DNA from: Epiperipatus broadwayi
Taxonomy: Eukaryota > Onychophora > Udeonychophora > Euonychophora > Peripatidae
Assembly (NCBI GenBank): GCA_028023455.1
Contig: JAQFVV010006312.1
Span: 3,555,835 to 3,619,834 of the forward strand
Direction of reading: 5' to 3'
Length of the DNA: 64,000 nucleotides
Part shown: positions 1-11,300 of the stretch, one piece after another
Layout of the letters: each line of letters begins with the position of its first letter
Position numbering within the stretch: the first letter of the stretch is position 1
Notes under the pieces: model-generated
Seen by the model: the letters and a program-made list of their open reading frames with translations, nothing else
Told to the model about the DNA's origin: nothing
The model's database searches: none
Made by a program: the position numbers and the translations under genes

Positions 1-486
1 TGATTAGTTTTTTACTATTTAGACATAATTCATAATTTGTATTCACCCAAAATTTTAAATATATACTTAAACAAAAAGTCCTAGAATATATTGTGACTAA
101 TTAAAGAAAGCCAATAAAAATATCAAAATACTAGACAATAAGATGTACTTCAATTTTGTAGACAAATAGTAATAAACTAACTTCTAAAACATCAAAGTAT
201 AACTAAATTTTAATATAAAAGTATGTTAAAAAAAGCTATGTTTAATAAAAAATATATAAAATTTGAACAACTGTTTCTATTTTGAAATAATGAACATTTA
301 CCTAAAAATAGTATTATTTTAAGAAATAATGATGAAATTATAAAGAAATAGAAATCCATAATAATTTTATGCAGTAACTATTATTAAAGAGTGTTTGAAA
401 ATTTTACAGACTAATAAATATTGGACAGAATAATAGACAATTTGCATGAACTTTAAAAAAAATTAAAAATCTGATGTTAAAAATTA

Positions 487-583
487 ATATATATATATAT
501 ATATGCATATAATTTTAAAAAAGTAATATTTGAAATCATCTTACAAATAACTTAATAAGTACTAAAAACAAATTTTATTACAA
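487..583 (+). repeat. Dispersed repeat, copy 1
   Basis: About 97 bases that start in an (AT)n run followed by GCAT and end in a stretch reading ACTAAAAACAAATTTTATTA. Copy 2 is at 3878-3975 in the same orientation, with few differences. The shared unique part includes TTTGAAATCATCTTACAAAT. Family unknown; it has no coding content. Confidence 0.75.
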
Positions 584-2297
584 TCCAAAGATTGTATTTA
601 TTAATACATAAAAGATAATTTATGCAAAATATATATAGAGTTGTAACATAGTTTTCCCATCTATATTCATTAATAAATTTAATAATTATGGAAGATTCAC
701 ATTGCTCTAAATAATAAGAAAAAAGTGGAAGATGAAATAATTTTTATTTTTAGAGCATTTTTGATATAGTTCTTCCAGAGAGATTTTTTGAAAAAGTAGC
801 TGTGGATTATTTTCAATAGAAATGCAGCATGATTTAAGTTTTAGCTCTAAAACTTATTTTTCCAATTTTTTTTAATGGAATAAACTCTCAAAGATTTTAA
901 AGGGTGTGCTCAAAATAATTTAACACTCTGGCAGAGTAATGGACTATATGAAATAAATATATATGGGGGAGTATTGAAGAATATATATAAATATGTTTGA
1001 TCAATTAAATAGAATTATCGGCTTCAATTTGTCACAGAATTGCATCCTATCCAGCAATTAACCATATGAGTTTTTTTTAATATGATCCCAACTTTGTTCC
1101 AAATTTATAAAAATTTTGTAAAATCAAATATGCAAATGACTGCAAGTCTTATTTAAAAACAAAGAAAATTTAGTGAAATTTTGCATTTTTAAAAAAATAT
1201 TTAAAAATTTTAGGTCCTTGATTAATGTATGAAAATGTTGTAACAGTTAAATTTAGCAAAAATCGATTTAATTTTAATTTAATTCTAAAATAAATATATC
1301 ATTAGCGTCCTTATTAGATAATATCATAAAATTTAGATAAATATTCTCTCCCTCTCTTTCTTTCTCAAATGGACTCTTCAAACCATAAGGTTTAGATTGT
1401 TAAAATATTTGATAAAATTCTTGAACAAAAAAAACTTTAATACTCTATATAAAGTCTGTAAAAATATATTTTTTAACTTTGATTTTTAATTTAAAAATCA
1501 ATAATTTGGATTTCATGTGAAATTGTTTTAATAAAGTAAAATTCAAGCTAAATAGTACATATAGCAGCGACTATAAACAAATATGGCCATTCTGTTTTAA
1601 AAAAGAGGATTAAAAAATGCTCTAAAATGAGGTTTGCAATGACTAGGAAAACAGAAGCATATAGAATATACTGATCCACTTTATTATATTGTTATTTTTT
1701 GATGCTGTTTTTAATTTCTCCAGCAGAAACCTTTTTTTCTGATATATTAAACTACAAGGAAACAATTCCTTTTGAATGTTTTTAAAATATTTTTTATAAT
1801 GTAGTGTTGACATCGATCTCCCATGATAACCCCATGTCTATCACATAACACGTTTTAATTAAATCTTGCATCTATCACTCGTTTTACATAGTCAATTCAA
1901 CTGAATGGATTCTATAAGTATCATATTCAGCAAGTTGAAGAACATATTGTTTGATTTTATGATCTTCACATTATATTTTTAAAAATTTATAAAACATTTT
2001 TAAATGAAATTTTTCTAATCAATTTATATCCTATTAATAAACATAACCAATCTCACTTCCATAAAATAAATGACAATAAAATGATAAAGTGTAAAAAAAA
2101 TCTAATTAGGAAGCATTTTTAATTATATACATTTTTTTAATAAATAAGAACTAACTAGATGTATATTACTGTATTATATATTTATGTACCTATTGTTTTA
2201 TTGCAAGAATTTAAATTATAGTTTAAAGCTATATATAAGATCTTGAACATGTTGTGAAGAAAGTTGAAAATGTAATAAACAAAGAAAGGATTGTCAA

Positions 2298-2420
2298 GCG
2301 TTATTAGCCGAGAAGTCAGTGCAGCTGCCTTGCAAGCAACAGTTGGTTACAGACGGTTGTTGCGGGTTCGCCTCCCGGCCGATGCTATGACATATGGGAA
2401 AAAAGAATAAAAAAAACAAA
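2298..2420 (+). mobile_element. tRNA-derived SINE, copy 1
   Basis: It has an A-box-like TAGCCGAGAAG followed about 60 bases later by a B-box-like GGTTCGCCTCC, then CCGATGCTATGACA and an A-rich tail. The 5' GCGTTAT and 3' CCGATGC partly pair like an acceptor stem. An anticodon-arm-like hairpin with loop CTTGCAA is followed by a long variable-arm-like insert, as in class II (Leu/Ser) tRNAs. The same body recurs at 24247, 36541 (fragment), 38337 and 52618. It is a transposon copy inside the presumed Dmbx intron, not a functional tRNA gene. Target-site duplication is unclear here. Confidence 0.85.
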
Positions 2421-3877
2421 TAAAGAATTATGCCTATATATATAATGATAAATATCTATTTGAATTTTAATAACAAATTTAAAATTTATATATAGGATTT
2501 TAATGCAATGTAATAATTTCAGATCTAATAAAGAAGTTATTGGTAATCATTTGTCTGTTTGTTAAAAGTCTATAACTGTCAAAGAATTTATGCTAAAAAT
2601 ACTTACAAAGTTATGTATTATTTGCTTTTTACAAATAGAGAATAATGGTAAAAGGTATTTGGTATTTATGTGATGATTTGACTAATTGACGAGACTGGTT
2701 CAACTGAAATGCATTAAAAATCATTTATATTTTTGATAGAGTCTACAATTTCATGTGGTAATATGTATATATGGATATATTGATTTTTATAATTATAAAT
2801 TTTGAATGACAAGTCCAAGAGTATGTCAAATTATACAAAGACTTACAACTTTATCTCAACAATTTTTGAGATGTATAATTTTTTAGTTTAGTTTTTGTTA
2901 AAACGAACAAAGATATAACCATGCAATTATATATATATATTTTAAAAAAATAATATATATATATATATATTGTTTTTGTTTATTTTCTAACTGTGTCTGA
3001 TATTTAAAGATACACGTATTATTAATAATTCAATATTTGTAATCTTTATAAATATTTAAATGTTTTTTTTTTTTTTTTAAAGTTTAATTAGATGTTTTTA
3101 CATTACTTGATTAGTGATTTTAAAAGAGGAAAAAAGCAAATGACAAATGCCTGATTTAGTAAGCAGATTAAACACGTAATGCCAGAAAGTCTCCGTTTAT
3201 AGAAAAATAAAGTTTGCATGATTGGACTATAGTAGTGTCAATATTATATATATAACAAAATAATGTTAAAATCAATAGTCTGCAACAGAAGAAAGTAGGA
3301 TAAAAAATAGTTTTTGAAACGTATAAAGAATAAAAATTAACGCTAAATTCTCAATCCAAACGTAGATTGAGAAGTAAACAATAGATTAGTACAATTAAAA
3401 GTACACTTTTCATTCTTTTAATATAATTCACGTGAACATTCCAATTTTAGAGTCAGTCATTAACTTTAATAAGCGTTTTATATCATTAATTAATATCATA
3501 GCAGAGTTATAAAAGTGTTATAAAATCATGCTTACATTAATTAAATTTCGTTTTGATATTCATAAAAATGAAAATATTTTTATCAGGAAGATTTATAAAT
3601 TGAAATAATTTACTGAATAAATAAGGAAAGCCAATGCATTTTAGTAATATTATATTAATCTAAAGATATAAAATTTAAAATTCCTTAATATATTTAAATA
3701 CCCAAGTAACTTTTTATAACTATAAATATATGTATGTAGACATATCTTGTATAGGTAGAACCATATGTATTTGAAGTGCTTTATTAAGGAAATAATCTTT
3801 TTTTTTTTCAAGTTTTCATATGATTTCTTAACAATAAGTGAGAATATATTCAGTTCCCTTTCTTGACTTTATATTAG

Positions 3878-3975
3878 AATATATATATATATATGCATGC
3901 ATACAATTTTAAAAAATGATATTTGAAATCATCTTACAAATAACCTAATAAGTACTAAAAACAAATTTTATTACA
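3878..3975 (+). repeat. Dispersed repeat, copy 2
   Basis: Direct copy of 487-583, beginning in (AT)n with GCATGC and then matching through TTTGAAATCATCTTACAAAT and ACTAAAAACAAATTTTATTA. The copies are about 3.4 kb apart in the same intron. This fits either a dispersed transposon family or an old local duplication; no terminal repeats are visible. Confidence 0.75.
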
Positions 3976-4135
3976 AAATAATAAATAATTTTTATTTATA
4001 TAAAAAAAAATTAAAAATTGATTAGTATTTAATTATAATACATAAATTTGATATTTTATCTTTCTGAAAAACTAATAAAATTTCCATGGATTAAAAAAAA
4101 TAAATAAACATGCGCATGCGTTTTTATTACTTTAC

Positions 4136-4286
4136 CTGCTAATCTTTCAGCGAAATTTAGGGAATGAACCGACGAGCGGCATTCTGGATAGAGATGTTGG
4201 AGTTGCGCCTGAACCAATTGTTGCTGATGAAGATTATACATATTAAAAGAATAACTATTATAATGTTGCATCTTTCTAAACAGATC
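4136..4286 (-). CDS. dmbx: Dmbx-type homeobox gene, first coding exon (partial gene)
   Basis: This exon encodes the N-terminus of a Dmbx (diencephalon/mesencephalon homeobox) transcription factor, a nuclear DNA-binding paired-class homeodomain protein. On the minus strand a pyrimidine-rich tract ending in TTTTAG precedes the exon (start at 4286). Fifteen untranslated bases then lead to the ATG at 4271. The 45 codons give MQHY at the start, MYNLHQQQ at residues 11-18, then RSSVHSLNFAERLA at 32-45, and the exon ends in CAG/GTAAAG at 4136/4135. From memory of the family, vertebrate DMBX1 begins MQHY, has MYNLHQQ and SVHALTLAERLAD, and then continues to the homeodomain. The last exon base is G, so the next codon would be split after its first base, fitting the Asp expected there. 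The homeobox itself is not in the window. The Dmbx call is strong; the splice sites are predicted by eye. Confidence 0.85.
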
Positions 4287-7200
4287 CTAAAATAATAAAA
4301 AAAATATTTATATATATATGCATCTATATATAAGATCATCTTTCTAATAGGGGCATAATTAAAAATACATAGATAAAAAAATAGTGCGGATATATATTCA
4401 TATACATTTTTTATGTGACAAATCTAATAACAATTAAAACAGAAACACATACCTATTCATAAAAATACATAATTTAATTCTAACTTTGTAAATTGCTTAT
4501 TTAAATTTACGAATATATGTACTATATAATTTCGTATTTTCCATTACGTTCGTCTGACTAATAGTTAATATTTTCATTCATTAACTTTAAAACTCTCTCT
4601 AGATGAATAACTTTCTCTTATATAATAAGTTTTGTTTTGATTACATTATTTTTATTTATATCATCTTACTTTTTCTATACATTATTTTAAACATCATTTG
4701 TAGGTAGCGAAGGAAATTATCAAATGCAGTCAGCTATGTTAAAATTTGTCTGAGATTAGGTTCCCTGTTTATGAAATTCATTCTTGTGTAAGAGCGGATC
4801 TTCATTTCACTCATCCGAATTCTAGAAAATTGTCATTTAATACCGACTTCTTATGATTCGTTCTCTTCTTTCGTTCTTTTTCCAATGGCTACACAAGAAG
4901 GAAATTAGAGTGAAATACTAATTAATAAATGACATTGTAGCATCTTCGTCTATTGTAACACAGACAGATAATCAAAGTAATGAATGATATACGAGACCTT
5001 TAAATTTTCCTACTTTGCGTTTTATAAACTTGCCTCTTTTCCTTTTAATGCATATTAACTTTTACTTATTTTAGGCTTCGAAACTAAGCAGCGCTAAATC
5101 CTGTGAATTAGGCGCAGGTAGACAGCTGTTCGCACGCCCGATCGATCAGTTAAAATCCAGCCTTACAAACCAGTAAAAGCTGCAGAAGAACTCATGTGGG
5201 CTTTCATCTGTAATGTTGCTGTAGGGAGAACCCTCCCACTGCGTTTGTATTGCTAGAAATAAAAGTAAATTGCAACCAGTAGGAGCAATTCTTTATTTTG
5301 GTTTTGTAAATAACGCATACTAAGTTAAAAAATTTCGATGCATAATATATGTGTACACTTAATTTGTAACTTTTAAAACATCACATGCGGGAAAATTGAC
5401 AACAAAAGCTAATTTTCAATATTTTATACTAATATTTTTTTTTCTCTTTGTTATTGATATCCTTAATTAATACATTTAGAGCTTAAGATTTACATTAGAC
5501 TGCAGATTCTAATCATGTAAATCTGATTATTTTATTGGCACTATTTATATATTCAAATTCGCATATTTAAAACATTAATTTGTTAATTTTTCAAAGTCAA
5601 AACCAAGTTGATTTTTTTTTCGCTACTCACTCTTTACAATGAGTAATAACAATTGCAAACTATCGACCATTGTAAATATTTCACAATTTCTCTTTCACGC
5701 AGGAGCATAATCTATACACTATATTTTCTAAATTGCGTTATTCTTTTTATATACTTTAATGCCGAATAAATAAATAGTAATTATAACACATTTATTTAGA
5801 TAAAAAAAAAAAAAAACATATAGATTTATAGGGAGACAGAGATTTATTATTTTTTTTCTTCCAGATACAGAAAAAAAAAACGGTATTTTTTCTACTATTA
5901 AAAAAAAATCTATCAGTATATGGAGTGATTTCTTTAGTAAAACATTTATTGCATAAATAATGCAATATTTAATATTTTTAGTCTTTTACTCTAATATTGT
6001 AATTTATAGTATAAAATCTAAAAAAGAATGTTAGTTCACATAAAAGTTCTTATTTCTCTGCCAACTAAGATGAGACTCACAGTTTTTCCGAAGTTTTTCT
6101 AATAAATATCAGTAAGAGCGCATGAAGAATGTTATAAAAAAAATAATAGATTGTAAAAGACTGAATAAAAAATAAGAAAAGTTAAAATTCATTTACTGCA
6201 TTAGATACTAATTATACAAAAAAACAGTAAACCATCGTGTCTTATTATATATTTGTACACTTATATGTGCTGGAAAATTAGACTCAAATTTAAATTTATA
6301 ATAACAATGATGAAGTTGACAATCAGACTAATTAAAATCAGCTCTGGATAAAAACAAATCAAACATAAAAAAAAAGTACACAATCATCTTCTCTACTAAA
6401 GAATGAAATATTTGTTTTGCAAAGTCAAGAATTATAAATGAAAAAAAAAAAAAAAGACTTCTTAAAATATAATAAAATTGAAGTTGGGCAAAAACAAAGT
6501 GTGTGGAAATCATTAATTGCAATCTTGCTCTTCGAAGATGCATTAGTTTTTTTAGGTCGATTTTTTTTTTTTTACAAAAGAAAACAAAAAAAACATTATT
6601 GGATTCATTAAATTTATTGCATTTTAGACTCGTATTATTTATTCTTCAAACAAGCAATAACGTTTGACCATTTGTCATTATATACCCTTTAATAACACTT
6701 TATTACCATCTTATCACTAAAAACAAGTCATGAATTTCTATAGATCATTAAGATGCTTTATACAATATCAATTTTATCGTAATAATACATATATGTTTTT
6801 AAAATGTACTCACATGCAATAAAATTTAAAGATAGATGAAATGTTGACAACTAAATTTCGTGTAGACATTTATAATTAATATTTATCTTATAATTCTTAC
6901 TTATTTCCGTACTATTAGAGTACTTGTTTATTCCAATTTTTAAAAGATGAATGAATATTCTTTGAACTTCCTATTCCTGTCATTTCTTTTTTCCCAGATT
7001 ATCTTGAATTTTTAAAGTTTTCAAAGAATACTTAGTCTCCATTTTATGTTCTAAAAATATGGAAATCCTAGAGCTTAGATTTGTTTTGATTTTATCAATG
7101 AATTAAAACATTATTCTACATCAAAATACTTAATTGATCACATGACATCTAAATAATCAAGTATTGGTAGGTTATCTTTGGTCTAAGACAGTATTAGAAG

Positions 7201-8031
7201 TGATTCAAATGTCATATTGCACATCTTTTTGATAAATTTATTTATTTTACTTATAAAAACAATAATCCCCAGTATACTTTATTCAAGTCAAGTTGTCTAT
7301 CATTATATGCTGCTTTTTAAATTTATCAATAGATTTTAAGCAACGAAATTTATTATACTCAATTTTATGAAGTTCATTAATATGCATATTAGTATTTATT
7401 TTCTTAATGAGAATGTATGTTCATAGATCATTAATTCCATTGAATGTTATGAACAGTTAATCTCCTTAAGTACATTTGCAAAAAATAGGAATTTTATGCT
7501 CTATATCAGATAATTTTTTTGAATATGAAATAGAAATAAGATTTGTCTTTAAACCAGAAGAAGTCAAGATAATCTGTGAAGAGAGAAATAACATTAAAAC
7601 TAATCTTAAATAGGCAAGGGTGAAGGCATATTCAAAAAGTGCAATAAATGAATGCTTTAACAGTATTAAAGGTAACCAAAACTAGGTCACAGATATTAAC
7701 TACATATATATATGCCTATATATAAAGTTTACCATTCATTAATTTGCCATGAATGTGATGTGGAAATTATTAAAGTTTAATCTCTTACAAGATAATATAT
7801 ATGTAAAATTAATATGAACAGCAACTAATATATGTAATAAAGAAATAAATAAACTACAGGTAACATTTAAGTTTTAAATAAATAAAATGCATAAGGCTTC
7901 CAATTATTACATCTTGTTGTTCTGATTTGTATTTCAATTTATTACTTTTTTATTTATATGCAAAGATGATATCGTTCCTAAAAATTATTTTTCATTTTTA
8001 AACTTTTGACACAATTTTTTAATGTTCTTAT
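4287..8031. other. Upstream/5' intronic DNA of Dmbx; no coding exon seen
   Basis: Mostly AT-rich sequence. Because an acceptor precedes the Dmbx start codon, part of this stretch should be a 5' UTR intron and a non-coding first exon. Two parts are less AT-rich: about 4690-4930, and 5075-5290 (listed separately). From 5400 to 8030 there are only A/T runs and no supportable gene. Short open frames near 6330-6540 are composed of low-complexity F/I/L codons and are not believable. Confidence 0.5.
5075..5290. promoter_or_regulatory. CpG-bearing, lower-AT block; candidate Dmbx 5' UTR exon or promoter
   Basis: This block stands out from its surroundings with CpGs (TTCGAAAC, AGCGCTAAA, GCACGCCCGATCGATC) and near-average base composition over about 200 bases. 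No open frame is convincing on either strand. Read on the minus strand it could be the non-coding exon required by the splice acceptor before the Dmbx ATG, with a possible donor TTT/GTAAGG near 5165. Read on the plus strand it starts right after a good acceptor-like TTACTTATTTTAG, so a transcript in the other direction is also possible. It might instead be an unrecognised SINE-like repeat. Confidence 0.3.
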
Positions 8032-8361
8032 TGTAACGGGCACATACACCGTTACATTATTTTTTTGTCCTGTGGCCCTCAATATAGAAAAAACGATGTC
8101 AATTTTTTTTCTTTTTTGGATATAGTCTTTTTGTAAAATTACTAACCGAATGTTTTTGTAAATGTCTGCATGTCTGCGTTAATCGAGTACTGTAATTACT
8201 AACCCTAAGTAAAATATTTTTTTTTTGTTTATTTTTTTTAAAAGCAAGTTTACTGATATGTAACGGGCACATACGCCATGACATTATTTTTTTGTCTTCT
8301 AACCATGCTGTTCAGATGTACATTCCAAAAAAATAAGGTAACAGCATATGTGCCCGTTACA
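8032..8361. mobile_element. Small non-autonomous TIR element with an extra internal terminus
   Basis: The left end starts TGTAACGGGCACATACACCG and the right end finishes GCATATGTGCCCGTTACA, an inverted repeat that continues inward through a T-run (ATTATTTTTTTG / AAAAAAATAAGG). A third copy of the left terminus lies inside at 8259-8295 in the same orientation as the left end. The outer ends are both flanked by TTAT (8028-8031 and 8362-8365), which may be a 4-bp target duplication. There is no coding capacity. Superfamily not determined. Confidence 0.7.
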
Positions 8362-11300
8362 TTATGTAATGAAAAATAAAGTTTTGTTCAATAAATTAAA
8401 AAGACATTTTTTAATCAAATTGACTACTAATCATGACCTTACACAAAAACTTTATGTAGAGATAGGGTGACAGGTCCATTGCTCTCCATGGTGATACTTT
8501 TTATATTCTTTCAACTTTTAATTATAGTATTATAATCTATATCAGAATTCAATAAATTCGGCTTGATTTGATAGAAATATATATTTACAAATAAAACAAA
8601 CATTATGAATATTTAAATTTTGCAAATATTTAAAAATGAGTTTATTATGAGAACAAAGAACGTTTTCATCATTCAACAGTTGATAAAAAGCAGTCTAAGT
8701 GGCATTAACAAAATTTTCTTTGATTGAAATTTATTTTTAATATGTGAACTGCATAAATGGTAATCTTTAATAAATCTATCAAATTCAGATTTAAAGTATT
8801 AAAATTGCTTTATAATTTTTTGAACATATCAAACTATCCCATTATCAGTGATATTAATAATATTTTTGAGCAGTCTCACAAAGGGTGATTATTATAATGG
8901 TCATAGTTTTCCTTGTAGTCATTATACTAGAATTTATTATCTTCTATTTTTAAAAATAAAATATATGCATTTGAAATAAAACTGTAATCATATATATATA
9001 AATATATATTGAAGTGGTAAATCTGTAGTACATATTTAACTTCACTGCCTGATGACATTACATACCTTTAAAGTAGGGTTTGAACCTGTTTATATGTTCA
9101 TTTGGTCATCTAGGAATGTTAAGCACACACATATACACATATCACTTCCACCCTGTTTATTCAAAATGGTTATGTGTAACCAGTTGAATTATTATTTTAG
9201 CTTAAGTATATTTTATTTCCAAGCTTGTAAATTCCCTTCACTTAGATAATTGTGTATGTGCGTATATGTATTACAGATATAAAAATGAATACAATTAATG
9301 TAGAGCTAAAGCAAATGCCAGAAAATTTTAAAAAGTATTATTACAATTTAAAAAGGTCATTCTCATTTTAAATATTTCAAGTCAAACCAAAAAATCATAT
9401 TTTAAAGTTATTTGCAATTTTAAAAATACGTTTAAATAATGCTTTCTGGAACGTATTGTTTACATCTTCCAATACTGCTAAATTTCAAGTATAGGAGGAG
9501 CAGAAGTTCTAGGAATGCGCAAAAGAAGTTCAAATCATGCTTCTTTCTCATATTCGTGTAGAGAGTGGAAACAATATTAACTGTGAGTAAAAAAAAATTT
9601 GCCTCCCTGATCTTAAATCGTCTCTGTCCTGCCTTCTGCCATGCCATCGCTGCTTGAGAACTGTTATGTTTAACTGTGAAAGAAATATTGGAAGATGCCT
9701 ACCATTATTTTATTAATATTGTGCCTTGATAAACTTTGTATACGTTATTATAAGTGGCCACCATAACTTCTAAAGGTAATCCGTTTTGCCAAAGAATGAA
9801 CTCTTAATTCTCCTCACTTCATTTCTTTCCTAAATCTTAATTGTAATCATAATGTAATTTTATTTATTTGGTAACTGACTATAAACTTAATTATCATTAA
9901 ATTTGTGATTTTCTCTCTTAAGTTTTAAACTTGTTCTTTGAAACGCTAAGCACAGAATTATGTACTTTAAATCTATCATTAGCTTTAAGTTTCGCACTCT
10001 AATTATTTTATTTCGTGTGGCAAAACTTATTTTAAATATATATCTTATTAAATTAGTTTTAGTGTGCTAATGTTTTAATCTAGCGAACTTATATTATTTC
10101 AATCATCATTCCGATATTTTGGAATATTTAAATAGTTAAACGTAAAATTTCTTACTGAACGTTGTTCGCTCGGTTAAATATTTGAAATATATGCTTAATG
10201 GCGGATTGTTTAAAAATTATATTATGGCATAAGATAAACCTTTTGTTGTTGTCACTATCGATATTTAAATGCATTTTATCTTCTTAAAATAAATTTGATT
10301 ATTAATATATTTTAATAACTATTCATTATTTATACACCATTAAGAGTTAAATTGTGTATAATATATTGTCATTTAAAATACTTGGACTTGTTAAATAGGA
10401 AATAATATTTTCCCTCTTCTATATTTGACATCCTAAATTTATTAAAGTTATATGTACGATGCTGAGTGGGTTATTATTTTATCATGACGTTATGCATGCT
10501 ATTATTGCTTTATTTAAGCTTAAATTATTTCATTAGTCATTTAAGACTTAAGCCATATTCGTGTTGCTTACTTATGATAGCATTTTAAAGAATTATATTT
10601 TGCTTTATCATATTTACTCATCTGAAATCTGGATTTTCTTCACGTAACTTGTATAGGAATGAGGTTTGGTATAACCGATCTCAGGATAAACATTAGAGTA
10701 TTAGGGCTCTGCATGTGACATGTTGGAGGGCATACCATGGAATCATTACCACTCATATTTTTGAATATCGCCTTGTGATAAATACAAGCGGAATCATATA
10801 TGTGATAAAGCCTTTCAGTCCAAAGATGGACATCTTCTCCATTTTAAATGCTGTCATTATAGTTAGCACTGCGAGTTCTTTTATGTGTAATTTTCATATT
10901 ATCTATAAGACGTGGCACAGTGATGTTTGTAAACCACTCATTTATAATTTATCGAATATTTTAGGATTGTCACAGTAAAACTTATTAGGTTAACCTATTC
11001 CTCATTTGTACAGGCCCAAATATGCTCATAAATGATAAATTATTAACTATCATATCAAGAGTAAACTTCTCTTTAGAGATGAATTTATAAACATCCTTTT
11101 CATTACTTAAAGTAATGATCACCGCATTGATAACATTAATTTATTATTATACTATAACTCATTAGCATACTAAATCAGTTGCCTATATGCAAAGTAATAA
11201 CCGCATTAAATCTGTGCTATGTTTTCTAATGTAAATTAAATTGTTTATATTTATTAAATTATTATGTTTTAATAATTACTCATGCATTGTGTCTCACTGA

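Larger units (their letters stand above)
1..4135 (-). other. Dmbx intron 1 (3' part outside window)
   Basis: The exon at 4136-4286 ends at a GTAAAG donor read on the minus strand, so the DNA to its left is intron. I read this stretch on the minus strand for a homeobox exon (WFKNRRAK-like, RRSRTAF-like) and saw none, so the next coding exon is likely beyond base 1. The intron is extremely AT-rich with short (AT)n runs at 488-504 and about 2930-2972, a SINE copy at 2298-2420, and two copies of a dispersed repeat at 487-583 and 3878-3975. No acceptor is identified. The intron assignment depends on the Dmbx call. Confidence 0.65.

Noticed and set aside
1-4135. Homeobox exon of Dmbx inside the window
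   Set aside because: I looked on the minus strand for the third-helix WF.NRR and RRSRTAF-type coding sequence and found none.
4136-4286. Kinesin motor-end reading of the peptide (SLNFAERL resembles SL.FAERV)
   Set aside because: The rest of the exon does not match a kinesin motor, while MQHY...MYNLHQQ...SVHSL.. AERLA matches Dmbx from the first residue.
10715-10978. 87-codon plus-strand open frame
   Set aside because: No recognisable motif, no supporting splice sites, and a length expected by chance in this much sequence.
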